Shown piece by piece: positions 7,291 to 15,044 of a stretch of DNA of 64,000 nucleotides. Every line of letters starts with the position of its first letter. Within the stretch, counting starts at the first letter, position 1. Origin of the DNA: Pectobacterium sp. CFBP8739. Lineage in GTDB: Bacteria > Pseudomonadota > Gammaproteobacteria > Enterobacterales > Enterobacteriaceae. The notes beneath the pieces are model-generated. The model saw nothing but the letters and a program-made list of their open reading frames with translations, did no database searches and had not been told where the DNA came from. Location: contig NZ_JACDRR010000009.1 in assembly GCF_013449375.1 (NCBI RefSeq), positions 1 through 64,000 on the forward strand, in the 5' to 3' direction. A program made the translations under genes and the position numbers.

Positions 7291-9753
7291 TCAGGCATGC
7301 GATACCGCCAAGGCTTCTTCATAGACCTCTTTCACCGCATTAAATTGCTGAGCCATTTCCAGCGCATTCAAGGTTGTCAGCTTCATTGAATGTCGAATCG
7401 GCCGATGAGGAACGTTTTCAATCGGTGTGTTTAACTCCAGCGGTTTACCTAATTCAAACAAAATACACTCGTATGCATCGGTACTGAGTTTCCCTGCCTG
7501 TTCCACCGTTAATTCATTCCTGTTAACGATTTTTTGGCTTTTAACCGGCCATATTTTCTTAATCGATTTCCAGTGGTGATCAAGGTCACTCGTTGAAGCG
7601 ATGGCGAGGTAGCGTATTTCTGCGACAAGGTGGCTTCTGGCATTTTTCATTGCCTGATTAAATGTCTCAACGCGGGTGTGATACCACGCTGATGTGCCGT
7701 TTTCAAAATTATCAAAATACGTGCTGGCTCGCCCTTTAGTACCGCCCAAGGAGGCCGTCAGCACTAAATCGGGATAAAGTGTTTGTGCCATCCCGTAATA
7801 AGGAATTCGAGCTGGTTCTTGCAAATATAAGCGTTCTTGCAATTTTTGCGTGCTGTAGGCACTTCCCGCTACGCCAAGTTGACGGATTAAAAAATCAACC
7901 AACCAGCGGCACCCTGCGTGATCTTTGTCGTTCGGAAGCAGTGCAAATGCGCCAATCCCCACCTCAGAAATCATATCAAGGTAAGGGTTGTCGTCCACGT
8001 GTTGGTTAAAACATCCAGGATAGAGGGCGAAGGCCCCAAACACGGGACGGCTTTTATGGCCTATCGCGGACGATTGATCTTGCGTAATACGGATCAAGGC
8101 ATCGCGGTAACGGTGCATTTGGTTAATGGCATCGTCCGGCACCAAATCGGTTTTATCAATATCGTATTTATCTGCATCGCCCCCATCTACTTTGCTCGGT
8201 TGGGTTTGAATACGGTACTTTGCATCGAACAGCCAAATAAAGCATTTGTCACTCGGCGTAGGGAATTCGACCTTCAAGACAATATCAGGACGATGAGAGA
8301 CGAAGTAAGAACGAATATCCTTGGTGTTTGGGGTAAAATACGGTTCGTGCGCTAATTTCGCCACTACACCATCATCGCGTTCAAAAACAAAAGCGCCGGC
8401 AAAGCCATCCTTTAATTGATATTCAAAACCATTTTTTAATACTAAGGCTTGGCGATTCGGCGTGACATCCTTAAAGCCAAGGTCGTCGACTAACATGTTG
8501 CGCAATGCCAGGAAACACCACACTTCATAAATTTCGGCAACCGACTTCATCGAGATACTGGTTTGATTGGCAAACACATCCAAGTAGCATTTAAGTTCCT
8601 GCCAAATACGGTATGCCGCGCTGTATCCCGTTTTTTGTTGCAGCACAAGAGAGGATTTAGCCAAGCCATTAAATACACCAACGTCACGTAAAAAACTGTG
8701 ATTCAGCATTTTGTTTAATGGTTTTTGCCAACTGCCAATTTCGTTGAGGAACGCATCGGAAAGGCGTTGATTCTCGGGGGCTTGATTATTTTTTCGCAGC
8801 TTACGTTCAAACTCAGCTAATCGATTTTTGCATTGGGTGACCACCATTTTGATAAAACGATTCTCTGGCGTATCGACACTCAAGAATTTTTTTTCAACGC
8901 GATAGCGTCTATCCGATCGACCATTCCTCAGATCGTTAATGACGTTTTCGGCTAAGCGCTGAGGTAATCGCCCTTTTAAACGATCCGCGCGTACAAATGA
9001 AATGCTGGGCTGTAAACGACGATGAGGCGCCTGGCTGATAATTTTTAAACTTTGCGCCAAGCGTTGTCTCAGCGTAGTGAAATTAGCCAACCAAAGTAAG
9101 GGAAAATCACCACGCTGTTTACTGTGTTCTGCATCTTGCTCTGTTTTCTCCGCTAGGCTAAAACGCCATAGCGGGTAATGATTGTCGAGTAGCTGATACA
9201 TCTGCGACAAATCACGGTGCAGATCCATTTTGGTCGGCAACACTTCAAAAGCGAGGGTAAACCGATAATCCTTACCTGCAAGGTGATAGCTGAGTGGCAG
9301 ACGCATCCAACCCACATCATTACCGGTGTTGATGGTGCCCGTTAAGCGGGCAGGAATATCGCGTTTCTTTGCCGCAAAACGAAAACCTTCATTCACTAAC
9401 CTCACTCGATGCGTTAAGCCAGCTTGCTCCACCGCATTAAAAAATACCCACTCAAACTGATATTGCGCGTTTTCAAAAAACAAAGGTTCCTGCAAATTGA
9501 TCGACTCACTCTGCACACTCGGTGCATTCCCCAACGCACCAGGGATAAGGATTTGATCAAGAACCACCACTTCCTGTAAATCCATCGCAGGGGAAAAACG
9601 CACCGTCGAGCCCACCATCGAAGGCGTATTCGCATCAGCGTGCTGGGTTCGTTTAGCCAACGTATGTCGATAAGCCTGTTGCCGTTTAGCGATATCGTTG
9701 CACCAAATCGACAGTTCAAAATGCTCAGTTTGTAGTCGCAATAATTCGGGCAT
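7291..9753 (-). CDS. McrC-like DUF2357 nuclease subunit
   Basis: An 820-aa protein of the DUF2357 family, the large relatives of McrC that pair with an McrB-type motor. The N-terminal half is beta-rich and probably binds DNA or the motor. A basic central part (about residues 230-330) includes SFVRADRLKGRLPQRLAENV. A PD-(D/E)XK-type nuclease core is visible near residues 500-530: RPDIVLKVE, then FIWLFDAKYRIQ (D..DxK pattern), followed by a helix with QMHRYRDALI. It starts 18 bp after the McrB-like stop with an AAGGCGG ribosome site. Together they form a modification-dependent (type IV) restriction-like system. Substrate modification cannot be told from sequence. Confidence 0.85.
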   Translation of the reverse strand: MPELLRLQTEHFELSIWCNDIAKRQQAYRHTLAKRTQHADANTPSMVGSTVRFSPAMDLQEVVVLDQILIPGALGNAPSVQSESINLQEPLFFENAQYQFEWVFFNAVEQAGLTHRVRLVNEGFRFAAKKRDIPARLTGTINTGNDVGWMRLPLSYHLAGKDYRFTLAFEVLPTKMDLHRDLSQMYQLLDNHYPLWRFSLAEKTEQDAEHSKQRGDFPLLWLANFTTLRQRLAQSLKIISQAPHRRLQPSISFVRADRLKGRLPQRLAENVINDLRNGRSDRRYRVEKKFLSVDTPENRFIKMVVTQCKNRLAEFERKLRKNNQAPENQRLSDAFLNEIGSWQKPLNKMLNHSFLRDVGVFNGLAKSSLVLQQKTGYSAAYRIWQELKCYLDVFANQTSISMKSVAEIYEVWCFLALRNMLVDDLGFKDVTPNRQALVLKNGFEYQLKDGFAGAFVFERDDGVVAKLAHEPYFTPNTKDIRSYFVSHRPDIVLKVEFPTPSDKCFIWLFDAKYRIQTQPSKVDGGDADKYDIDKTDLVPDDAINQMHRYRDALIRITQDQSSAIGHKSRPVFGAFALYPGCFNQHVDDNPYLDMISEVGIGAFALLPNDKDHAGCRWLVDFLIRQLGVAGSAYSTQKLQERLYLQEPARIPYYGMAQTLYPDLVLTASLGGTKGRASTYFDNFENGTSAWYHTRVETFNQAMKNARSHLVAEIRYLAIASTSDLDHHWKSIKKIWPVKSQKIVNRNELTVEQAGKLSTDAYECILFELGKPLELNTPIENVPHRPIRHSMKLTTLNALEMAQQFNAVKEVYEEALAVSHA

Positions 9754-9771
9754 TTCGTACCGCCTTGTGGG

Positions 9772-11610
9772 TTATGGCCAAAAACTGGTGAAGCCTGATT
9801 GAACAAGTTTCTCTTGCATCCACTTAATTTTAGCGCGACTGCGGCAAGCAATCATTATGGTCGCGCCATCCTGGTGCTTTTCACGATAAAAATCTGGTCT
9901 TACATTATTTTTATCCCAAATAGCAGACAGGCTTTCTTTTAACGTATCAGATAATTTTATGAGCAATGATTTTTCAATATCAAATTGTGCTAATTTATCG
10001 CTGTCGCCTTCAATACGCGGCAGCACTTTGCACATTAAAAAATCATCCCAAACGGCTTGTAGTGCTTCGTCGTTTTCTGGCTGTAGGCTTATCACACTCA
10101 GCAGCAATTCATTTAATGCACGATAGGCCAATTTAAAGGACGTGTTATCCAAAACGCTATTAAGCGCATGCAGAAATTTAATACTCTTTTTGCCATCTGC
10201 ATCAATCGCAGGCAAGCGTGCTTGATTCTTCACCGCACTGGAATAAATTGGGTAGGACAGTTTTTTAGAGGCGACTGTTGGCGAAAAATAATCGTCAAAA
10301 TCATTAGGAAAGAAGTCACCAAAATCAAAACTCAGCGCACGATCAATTACCTTACGGGAAAAACCGTGCGTGGTCTCATCCATATTTACCGTACCCGCCA
10401 CCAGTAAGTTAAAAGGAATACCGATGCCATTTTCAAAAAATTCAAGCCATAATGCAGAAGCTGGGTCTAACTTCAAACTCTTGCACAATTCATCCCGTTT
10501 ATCATCAGAAAGTGACTGAATCACCGAGGCTTTTAATAATGGAGCGCACTGGTAGGTAAATGCATCATCTTCCCATTCCCATTCGCGGGTTTCCAGTATA
10601 GATAAATAATCCGCAAAATACTGCTCGACAGGGGCAAGGTTCATTTCATCCAAGCATAACCAATACGGTGGTATTGCCTGCAAATCATTACGGTGCCCTG
10701 AGGTGATTTTCCCAGTAATTTGCACACCGGACTCAGCAATGGCCTTCCACGCTTTAACGATAAATGTCAGCACGTCAGTAATCACATATTCGACGTTGCC
10801 ATTTAAGCGGGAGGAATAACCCAATAAATCACTGGGTTCATGCCAATCTGGGCGAACAGAAACTAAGCAATAGGTTTCGTCAATATGCCCTGTCGCTTTC
10901 GCCTGTTCACGAACAAAACGTGATTTCCCTGTGCCGGAAATACCGGCTAGGAGGAGGAAGGGTTTAGGGAGGGGAGTAGTGTCACTATCTGTTCCAATCA
11001 ATTTCTCTTTGGTAGATATTTCTTTCATTTCGAAATCCACCCCTTCTATTTCTTTATAGAAATTCAGCAATGAATATAGATCATCATTAAGAACATCGTC
11101 GGACGGGATGTTATTGGAATCATAATATTTCGCAATAATGCTTGATTTTTCGTATGATTTCCCAAGAGGAGTGTCCGCGTTTAAGTTTATATCTCTAACC
11201 CCCCAATTTTCTAACCCATCCATCTTAATTAATAGTTGATTTTTTATATATTCCGCTCGTTCCTCTGCACCTTTTTTACCCAATCTTTTTGTAGGGTTGG
11301 TTGTACCTTGGTGAAGCGATAAATAAAACCCTGAACCATCAGATTTAAAAAGATATACTGGATAAATTCCGTCTTGAGTAGTGGTTGTTATTCTTGGATT
11401 GAGAATAGACAACCAAGGAACATTTGCCCACCCACCGGTTCCAGCGCTAGCCTCAACGACATAAAATGGCTCAAATTTATTGACTATGTGTTCGACTTCT
11501 TTCTTCAAGTCTTCTTTTATTAATTTTACAACAGGATTACCTTTAAATTTTTCTTTTGTTGCCGAAACCCAGCTTTTAGTTATTATCTGAAATTTTTCTT
11601 GCAGGCTCAT
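9772..11610 (-). CDS. McrB-like AAA+ GTPase with DUF3578 domain
   Basis: A 612-aa motor subunit. The N-terminal DUF3578 (MrcB_N) domain spans about residues 1-150, with YVVEASAGTGGWANVPWL and a YLFKSDGSGFYLSL strand. The AAA+ core has Walker A LLAGISGTGKSRFVREQA (about residue 227), Walker B WLCLDEMNLAPVEQYF, the McrB-type GTVNMDETTHGFS motif and a DRALSFDF arginine region. In McrBC, GTP hydrolysis drives translocation and recruits the McrC nuclease. The DUF3578 domain replaces the DNA-binding domain of E. coli McrB and is thought to read modified DNA. The start is an ATG after a strong AGGAG site. First gene of the two-gene operon; base composition is AT-rich compared with the backbone. Confidence 0.9.
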   Translation of the reverse strand: MSLQEKFQIITKSWVSATKEKFKGNPVVKLIKEDLKKEVEHIVNKFEPFYVVEASAGTGGWANVPWLSILNPRITTTTQDGIYPVYLFKSDGSGFYLSLHQGTTNPTKRLGKKGAEERAEYIKNQLLIKMDGLENWGVRDINLNADTPLGKSYEKSSIIAKYYDSNNIPSDDVLNDDLYSLLNFYKEIEGVDFEMKEISTKEKLIGTDSDTTPLPKPFLLLAGISGTGKSRFVREQAKATGHIDETYCLVSVRPDWHEPSDLLGYSSRLNGNVEYVITDVLTFIVKAWKAIAESGVQITGKITSGHRNDLQAIPPYWLCLDEMNLAPVEQYFADYLSILETREWEWEDDAFTYQCAPLLKASVIQSLSDDKRDELCKSLKLDPASALWLEFFENGIGIPFNLLVAGTVNMDETTHGFSRKVIDRALSFDFGDFFPNDFDDYFSPTVASKKLSYPIYSSAVKNQARLPAIDADGKKSIKFLHALNSVLDNTSFKLAYRALNELLLSVISLQPENDEALQAVWDDFLMCKVLPRIEGDSDKLAQFDIEKSLLIKLSDTLKESLSAIWDKNNVRPDFYREKHQDGATIMIACRSRAKIKWMQEKLVQSGFTSFWP

Positions 11611-11739
11611 CCTAGCTCCTAAATTAAGACAATAAACTTATGATATTTACTACAAAAATTTATTTTATTGCGTAATGCTATTTATTTCTACTACACACGA
11701 AAAATTTATTTGGCTTTCACAGAAGAATCGGTTCAACCA

Positions 11740-11775
11740 AACTCACCTCCCGAGAAGGTGAGTTTTCATTTTTTT
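11740..11775 (+). terminator. Hairpin between McrB-like gene and XRE regulator
   Basis: Stem AACTCACCT/AGGTGAGTT with TTTTCATTTTTTT on its right side. It is oriented to stop rightward transcription just ahead of the regulator promoter. No plus-strand gene lies immediately upstream, so it may insulate that promoter. Confidence 0.6.
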
Positions 11776-11796
11776 ATTACCAACCAAAACCAGAGG

Positions 11797-11845
11797 CTAC
11801 GATATACGTAGTATCTAAGACCTTTCATACCTACGAATATCGTAG
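11797..11845 (+). promoter_or_regulatory. Twin CTACG operators, first XRE gene
   Basis: Inverted repeats CTACGATATACGTAG (11797-11811) and CTACGAATATCGTAG (11831-11845), centres 34 bp apart. The second ends two bases before the ATG. The stretch between begins TATCTA, a possible -10. The same layout recurs before the paralogue at 12536. Confidence 0.7.
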
Positions 11846-11847
11846 TT

Positions 11848-12165
11848 ATGAATACTCGTCAGCAACATCGTGATATTTTCAGTCAACGTCTCAAGGATGC
11901 CCGATTGTTTAGGGGGCTGTCTCAGAAAGGGCTGGGTATTGCAGCCGGAATTGATGAATTCGTAGCAAGCGCCCGAATTAACCGTTATGAGAAAGGCGTG
12001 CATGAAGCCAATCTCGTCATCGCCAACCGCTTGGCTGAGGCACTCGATGTTCCCCTCGCCTATTTCTATGCCGCTGATGATAATCTGGCAAAAATGATTC
12101 TGACATTCGCAGAGTTATCCGCAGCAGAGCAAACGGCGCTACTCAACTCTCTGGAAAATAAATAG
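11848..12165 (+). CDS. XRE-family regulator, paralogue 1
   Basis: A 105-aa Cro/CI-type regulator. The HTH runs from about residue 13 to 66: RLKDARLFRGLSQKGLGIAA, GIDEFVASARINRYEKGVHE. A VPLAYFY segment and a short acidic C-terminus follow. No Shine-Dalgarno sequence precedes the ATG because an operator half-site ends two bases upstream. Translation may therefore be leaderless or weak. About 60% identical to the gene at 12536 by eye. The shared operators suggest autoregulation and cross-regulation. It resembles the small controllers of phage or mobile elements; the target genes beyond itself are unknown. Confidence 0.85.
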   Translation: MNTRQQHRDIFSQRLKDARLFRGLSQKGLGIAAGIDEFVASARINRYEKGVHEANLVIANRLAEALDVPLAYFYAADDNLAKMILTFAELSAAEQTALLNSLENK

Positions 12166-12177
12166 CTTTCCAGACGT

Positions 12178-12438
12178 TCATGACGTCTTATCGCCCCTTA
12201 TCCTCGCCTTTCGATCAAGCAAACTTCCCTCCGTATCGTAATAACGACTCGGCCATATTTCGGCGGGATGTAACCCAAGTGCGCCTGCAACCAGCCATTC
12301 GCCTTTAGGCCAAGGGCGCGTTAATACATTTGCCAGCGTTGACGAACTCAAACCTACAGAACGTGAAAGCGCAGCCATTGAGGTACTTTTCTTATGCAAG
12401 GCAGCAATGATATCTGCTTTGTGCCAATCCTTTTTCAT
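12178..12438 (-). CDS. Ner/Nlp-like winged-helix regulator
   Basis: An 86-aa DNA-binding protein of the phage Mu Ner / enterobacterial Nlp (SfsB) family. Typical features are the opening DWHKADIIAALHKKSTSMAAL, the recognition-helix region SRSVGLSSSTLANVLTRPWP, and the ending HPAEIWPSRYY. The ATG has an AGGAGGTT ribosome site. It is encoded antisense between the two XRE paralogues. In phage Mu, Ner is a negative regulator of early transcription. Here the location points to a remnant or a working part of a mobile-element control circuit. Confidence 0.85.
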   Translation of the reverse strand: MKKDWHKADIIAALHKKSTSMAALSRSVGLSSSTLANVLTRPWPKGEWLVAGALGLHPAEIWPSRYYDTEGSLLDRKARIRGDKTS

Positions 12439-12484
12439 CTAACCTCCTAACAGTTCATCATTAAAGGAACATGCACTACCAATA

Positions 12485-12533
12485 CTACGTTATTCGTAGT
12501 ATCTAGCTCAAGAAAAAACTACGATTCTCGTAG
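12485..12533 (+). promoter_or_regulatory. Twin CTACG operators, second XRE gene
   Basis: CTACGTTATTCGTAG (12485-12499) and CTACGATTCTCGTAG (12519-12533), centres again 34 bp apart. The second ends two bases before ATG 12536. Both regions also share CGTAGTATCTA after the first box, so the whole promoter was duplicated or conserved. Confidence 0.7.
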
Positions 12534-12535
12534 TC

Positions 12536-12862
12536 ATGATGACAAAACAAAATTACCATGACGTTTTCTGCCAACGACTAAAACAGGCTCGCTTGGCGAA
12601 AGGCTTATCGCAGAAAAAACTCGGCATTGCTGCTGGCATCGATGAATTCGTTGCTAGTACACGAATCAACCGCTATGAGAAAGGTGTCCACGAAGCAAGT
12701 ATTGAAACTGCCCAGCAGCTAGCAGAAGCACTAGACGTACCACTAGCCTACTTCTATACAGAAAACGATGAGTTAGCCGAAATGATGCTGGCGTTTTTGG
12801 CACTATCACCGGAGAAAAAATATGAGGTTCTGGCATTTATGAAAAATGCCACGCAAAATTAA
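12536..12862 (+). CDS. XRE-family regulator, paralogue 2
   Basis: A 108-aa Cro/CI-type regulator, closely related to the gene at 11848. It shares KLGIAAGIDEFVAS, RINRYEKGVHEAS and LAEALDVPLAYFY. The C-terminal 20 residues diverge, so the partner or oligomer surface may differ. Like the first copy it lacks a Shine-Dalgarno sequence and begins two bases after an operator half-site. A second ATG follows directly (12539). Paralogues with matching operators could compete for the same sites. Confidence 0.85.
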   Translation: MMTKQNYHDVFCQRLKQARLAKGLSQKKLGIAAGIDEFVASTRINRYEKGVHEASIETAQQLAEALDVPLAYFYTENDELAEMMLAFLALSPEKKYEVLAFMKNATQN

Positions 12863-13004
12863 GTAATATTTTTCAAATCGCTACGAAAAATTTACCCAAA
12901 CTCAGCGCCTGTGCGCACCTGATTCCTGCGCTGATGGCAATCAGCGAACAGGCTTCATCAATTCACACAGCAAACCTCACCTAAAACTGTCTCTATCCGA
13001 TCCC

Positions 13005-13100
13005 AATAAGGACAATTTTCCGGCAAACTGTCCTTATTGACTGGCGTTTTGTCCTTATTCTTTCTAAATATAGAGACACTTACCGCTATTCTGTCCTTAT
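13005..13100. repeat. TGTCCTTAT repeats between convergent genes
   Basis: Four copies of TGTCCTTAT(T): one inverted at 13005-13014 and three direct, starting at 13029, 13050 and 13092. The direct copies are 21 and 42 bp apart, that is two and four helical turns. The inverted copy and the 13029 copy form a 10-bp-arm inverted repeat. They sit between the ends of the second XRE gene and the second HipA gene, where no promoter is expected. Confidence 0.55.
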
Positions 13101-13128
13101 CAACACACGCCAATAAAACCGGCCAGCC

Positions 13129-14379
13129 CTACACATTAAATGCCTCTTGTTTGGCAAGTTGCTCGCTACGGTTGATACCTAGCTGGGTTGCAACAGTTTG
13201 CCAACTTTTCACTGCGCCAAGTACCTCGTCATAGATACGGGTTGCGTCCTCGCGGCTTAAGCGGAAGAAATCGATCACCTCGAAGGCCAGTGCATAGTCG
13301 AGTTCATTAGCGGTGTCGGTAATATTGAGATGCAAGCCATGCTTACCCACTATCGGGTTTAAATCATATGCCGGAGATAACTTCCAGCCTTTATCTGTGA
13401 GCAAAAAACCATGATTTCTGAGGTGGTCGTCTGTGTTGGACACCGCAATGTTGAATACGATCCTGCGCCATAGCTGGGCAAGGTCGGCTTTGGTTTGCGC
13501 ACCGCTATTACTTAAAAATTCTGCGATTTCCAGATAGCTGGCACCGTCGGATTGTTCGCCGTCATAGTATTGCAGTTGCGTCATAGCCGATGAGAAATGA
13601 ATCCGTTTATCACCCACGCGGTCAAAACGTTTAGTCAGGAAAGTGTGATATTCAGAAGAAAATTTGCGTATTTCACTCGGAAACATATCGACCCCCGCAG
13701 CCAGCGCAAGCTGGTAACACACCATTTCCCAGGCACCCACATCAAATGTGTCGTTCTGATTGGGGAATTTGGCAATCCACAGATGACCATCTGAATCGGT
13801 CACACAGGCTTTGGGCCTGGCTCCGCCCAGCGATGACCCCGGAGAAATTAGCATTTTGAGCCAGCGGTAATACTCATCGCTGTCGATGTTGTCATCCCGC
13901 TCAATATTCATGGCTGCATGTTCCAATTCACATAGCGACGCCATCGGTGGAGCGGAAAATTCGGTGTTATTGTCTAAAAAATCTTGCGATTCAGCCATCT
14001 TAAAGCGAATACCGCCCATTCGATAAGAATCGTGAACACCCAGAAGATAATCCAACTCCGTCAGTTTCGTGGTCACTCGCAGGCCTTTTCGATATTCAAT
14101 GGCAGCACGGCGCTGCATCAAAATGCGTCCCCAGCGATCGGGAGAGGAATCCAGAAAGGCACGGAAATTTTTATCTGCCAAATCGTTATAAAGCTCCCCA
14201 CTGTGCAACGCCAACAAGGGATCGATCTGCAAACGATAGCGGGATGTCAAAAAGTGTTTGTCATAAGCGAAGCTGAACACACCGCCACGGCTGGTTTCTG
14301 CAAACGTCAAATGCCCCACCAACAAAGGCGTATCAATCGGCCTCCAGGACGCATACACCTCAACGATGGATCGGCTCAT
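13129..14379 (-). CDS. HipA-family kinase toxin, second system
   Basis: A 416-aa HipA-like protein, not closely similar to the one at 5460. The N-terminal region contains SSPDRWGRILMQRR and a GGIRF strand. The kinase region contains SSLGGARPKACV (glycine-rich loop, about residue 181), LWIAKFPN, FLTKRFDR, the catalytic loop VSNTDDHLRNHGF and SPAYDLNP. All key residues are present. It overlaps the antitoxin gene by 4 bp (ATGA). By family it would phosphorylate a host target and induce growth arrest when the antitoxin is lost. The C-terminal tail ends in SEQLAKQEAFNV. Confidence 0.88.
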   Translation of the reverse strand: MSRSIVEVYASWRPIDTPLLVGHLTFAETSRGGVFSFAYDKHFLTSRYRLQIDPLLALHSGELYNDLADKNFRAFLDSSPDRWGRILMQRRAAIEYRKGLRVTTKLTELDYLLGVHDSYRMGGIRFKMAESQDFLDNNTEFSAPPMASLCELEHAAMNIERDDNIDSDEYYRWLKMLISPGSSLGGARPKACVTDSDGHLWIAKFPNQNDTFDVGAWEMVCYQLALAAGVDMFPSEIRKFSSEYHTFLTKRFDRVGDKRIHFSSAMTQLQYYDGEQSDGASYLEIAEFLSNSGAQTKADLAQLWRRIVFNIAVSNTDDHLRNHGFLLTDKGWKLSPAYDLNPIVGKHGLHLNITDTANELDYALAFEVIDFFRLSREDATRIYDEVLGAVKSWQTVATQLGINRSEQLAKQEAFNV

Positions 14380-14681
14380 TTCGTGCCTTCCAACAGCTTG
14401 ATATTCTGTAACTTCATGCCGACTTCATCGTAAGCCGCAAGTTTGGCAAAGTTCTCTTCCATGCCCAGTACGGCCATCACCTTTAGATAAGTCCCAATCG
14501 CCACGCCCGGATCGCCAGAGAAGACTTTATTAACGGTTTTGGTATCAAATCCCGTACGGTCGCAGATCATTTTTTTAGTGAATCCACGGCGTTTGACGGC
14601 AAGCAGTAAATCCTCACCAAACGTGGTCAATATCTTACGTTGCCTTGGAAACAGCACCCTGTACATGTCTCGCTTGGCCAT
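14376..14681 (-). CDS. HipB-like antitoxin, second system
   Basis: A 101-aa HTH protein translated from the second of two adjacent ATGs, which is better spaced from the GAGG site. Visible HTH: DLLLAVKRRGFTKKMICDRT followed by GFDTKTVNKVFSGDP. Its stop overlaps the HipA start (ATGA), which couples translation. The sequence belongs to the XRE group that accompanies short HipA proteins. It is expected to bind the four GGGAMTRTAKTCCC-like operators upstream. Confidence 0.82.
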   Translation of the reverse strand: MAKRDMYRVLFPRQRKILTTFGEDLLLAVKRRGFTKKMICDRTGFDTKTVNKVFSGDPGVAIGTYLKVMAVLGMEENFAKLAAYDEVGMKLQNIKLLEGTK

Positions 14682-14701
14682 CATCTACCTCACATAAAAA
14701 T

Positions 14702-14838
14702 AGGACTATATTCCCAGTATTGATTTATTCATGGGAATATAGTCCCACATTGTCAGGTAATCAATGTAGCGAAGAGCAAAAATCAAACAATATGGGACTG
14801 TATTCCCATTTTTTCCAGCATCATGGGAATACAGTCCT
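14702..14838 (-). promoter_or_regulatory. Four-operator array of the second hipBA
   Basis: Four copies of an imperfect palindrome GGGACTATATTCCC or its complement are present: 14702-14715 (first G changed to A), 14733-14746, 14794-14807 and 14825-14838 (last C changed to T). Centre spacings are 31, 61 and 31 bp, about three, six and three turns. Orientation alternates. The proximal copy starts 21 bp from the antitoxin start. The remaining 200 bases up to 15044 hold nothing I can name; the accessory region probably ends there. Confidence 0.7.
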
Positions 14839-15044
14839 ATCTTTCTTGAGCAAATGAAAGCGATACAAAGGATCTACCTACGCTTTAATTGGTCGTAACT
14901 CAACCACTCCTTTGGAGGATCGTTGCAAAGAATCAATCTCAACGAGGCAAAGACCAATGTGGCCTGTAGTTCTTAGCCAAACCCCCGCAGGCGTGGTGTG
15001 GATCACGCCCGAGGGGCAAGAGAGGTAGACTTAACGCCAATGAC

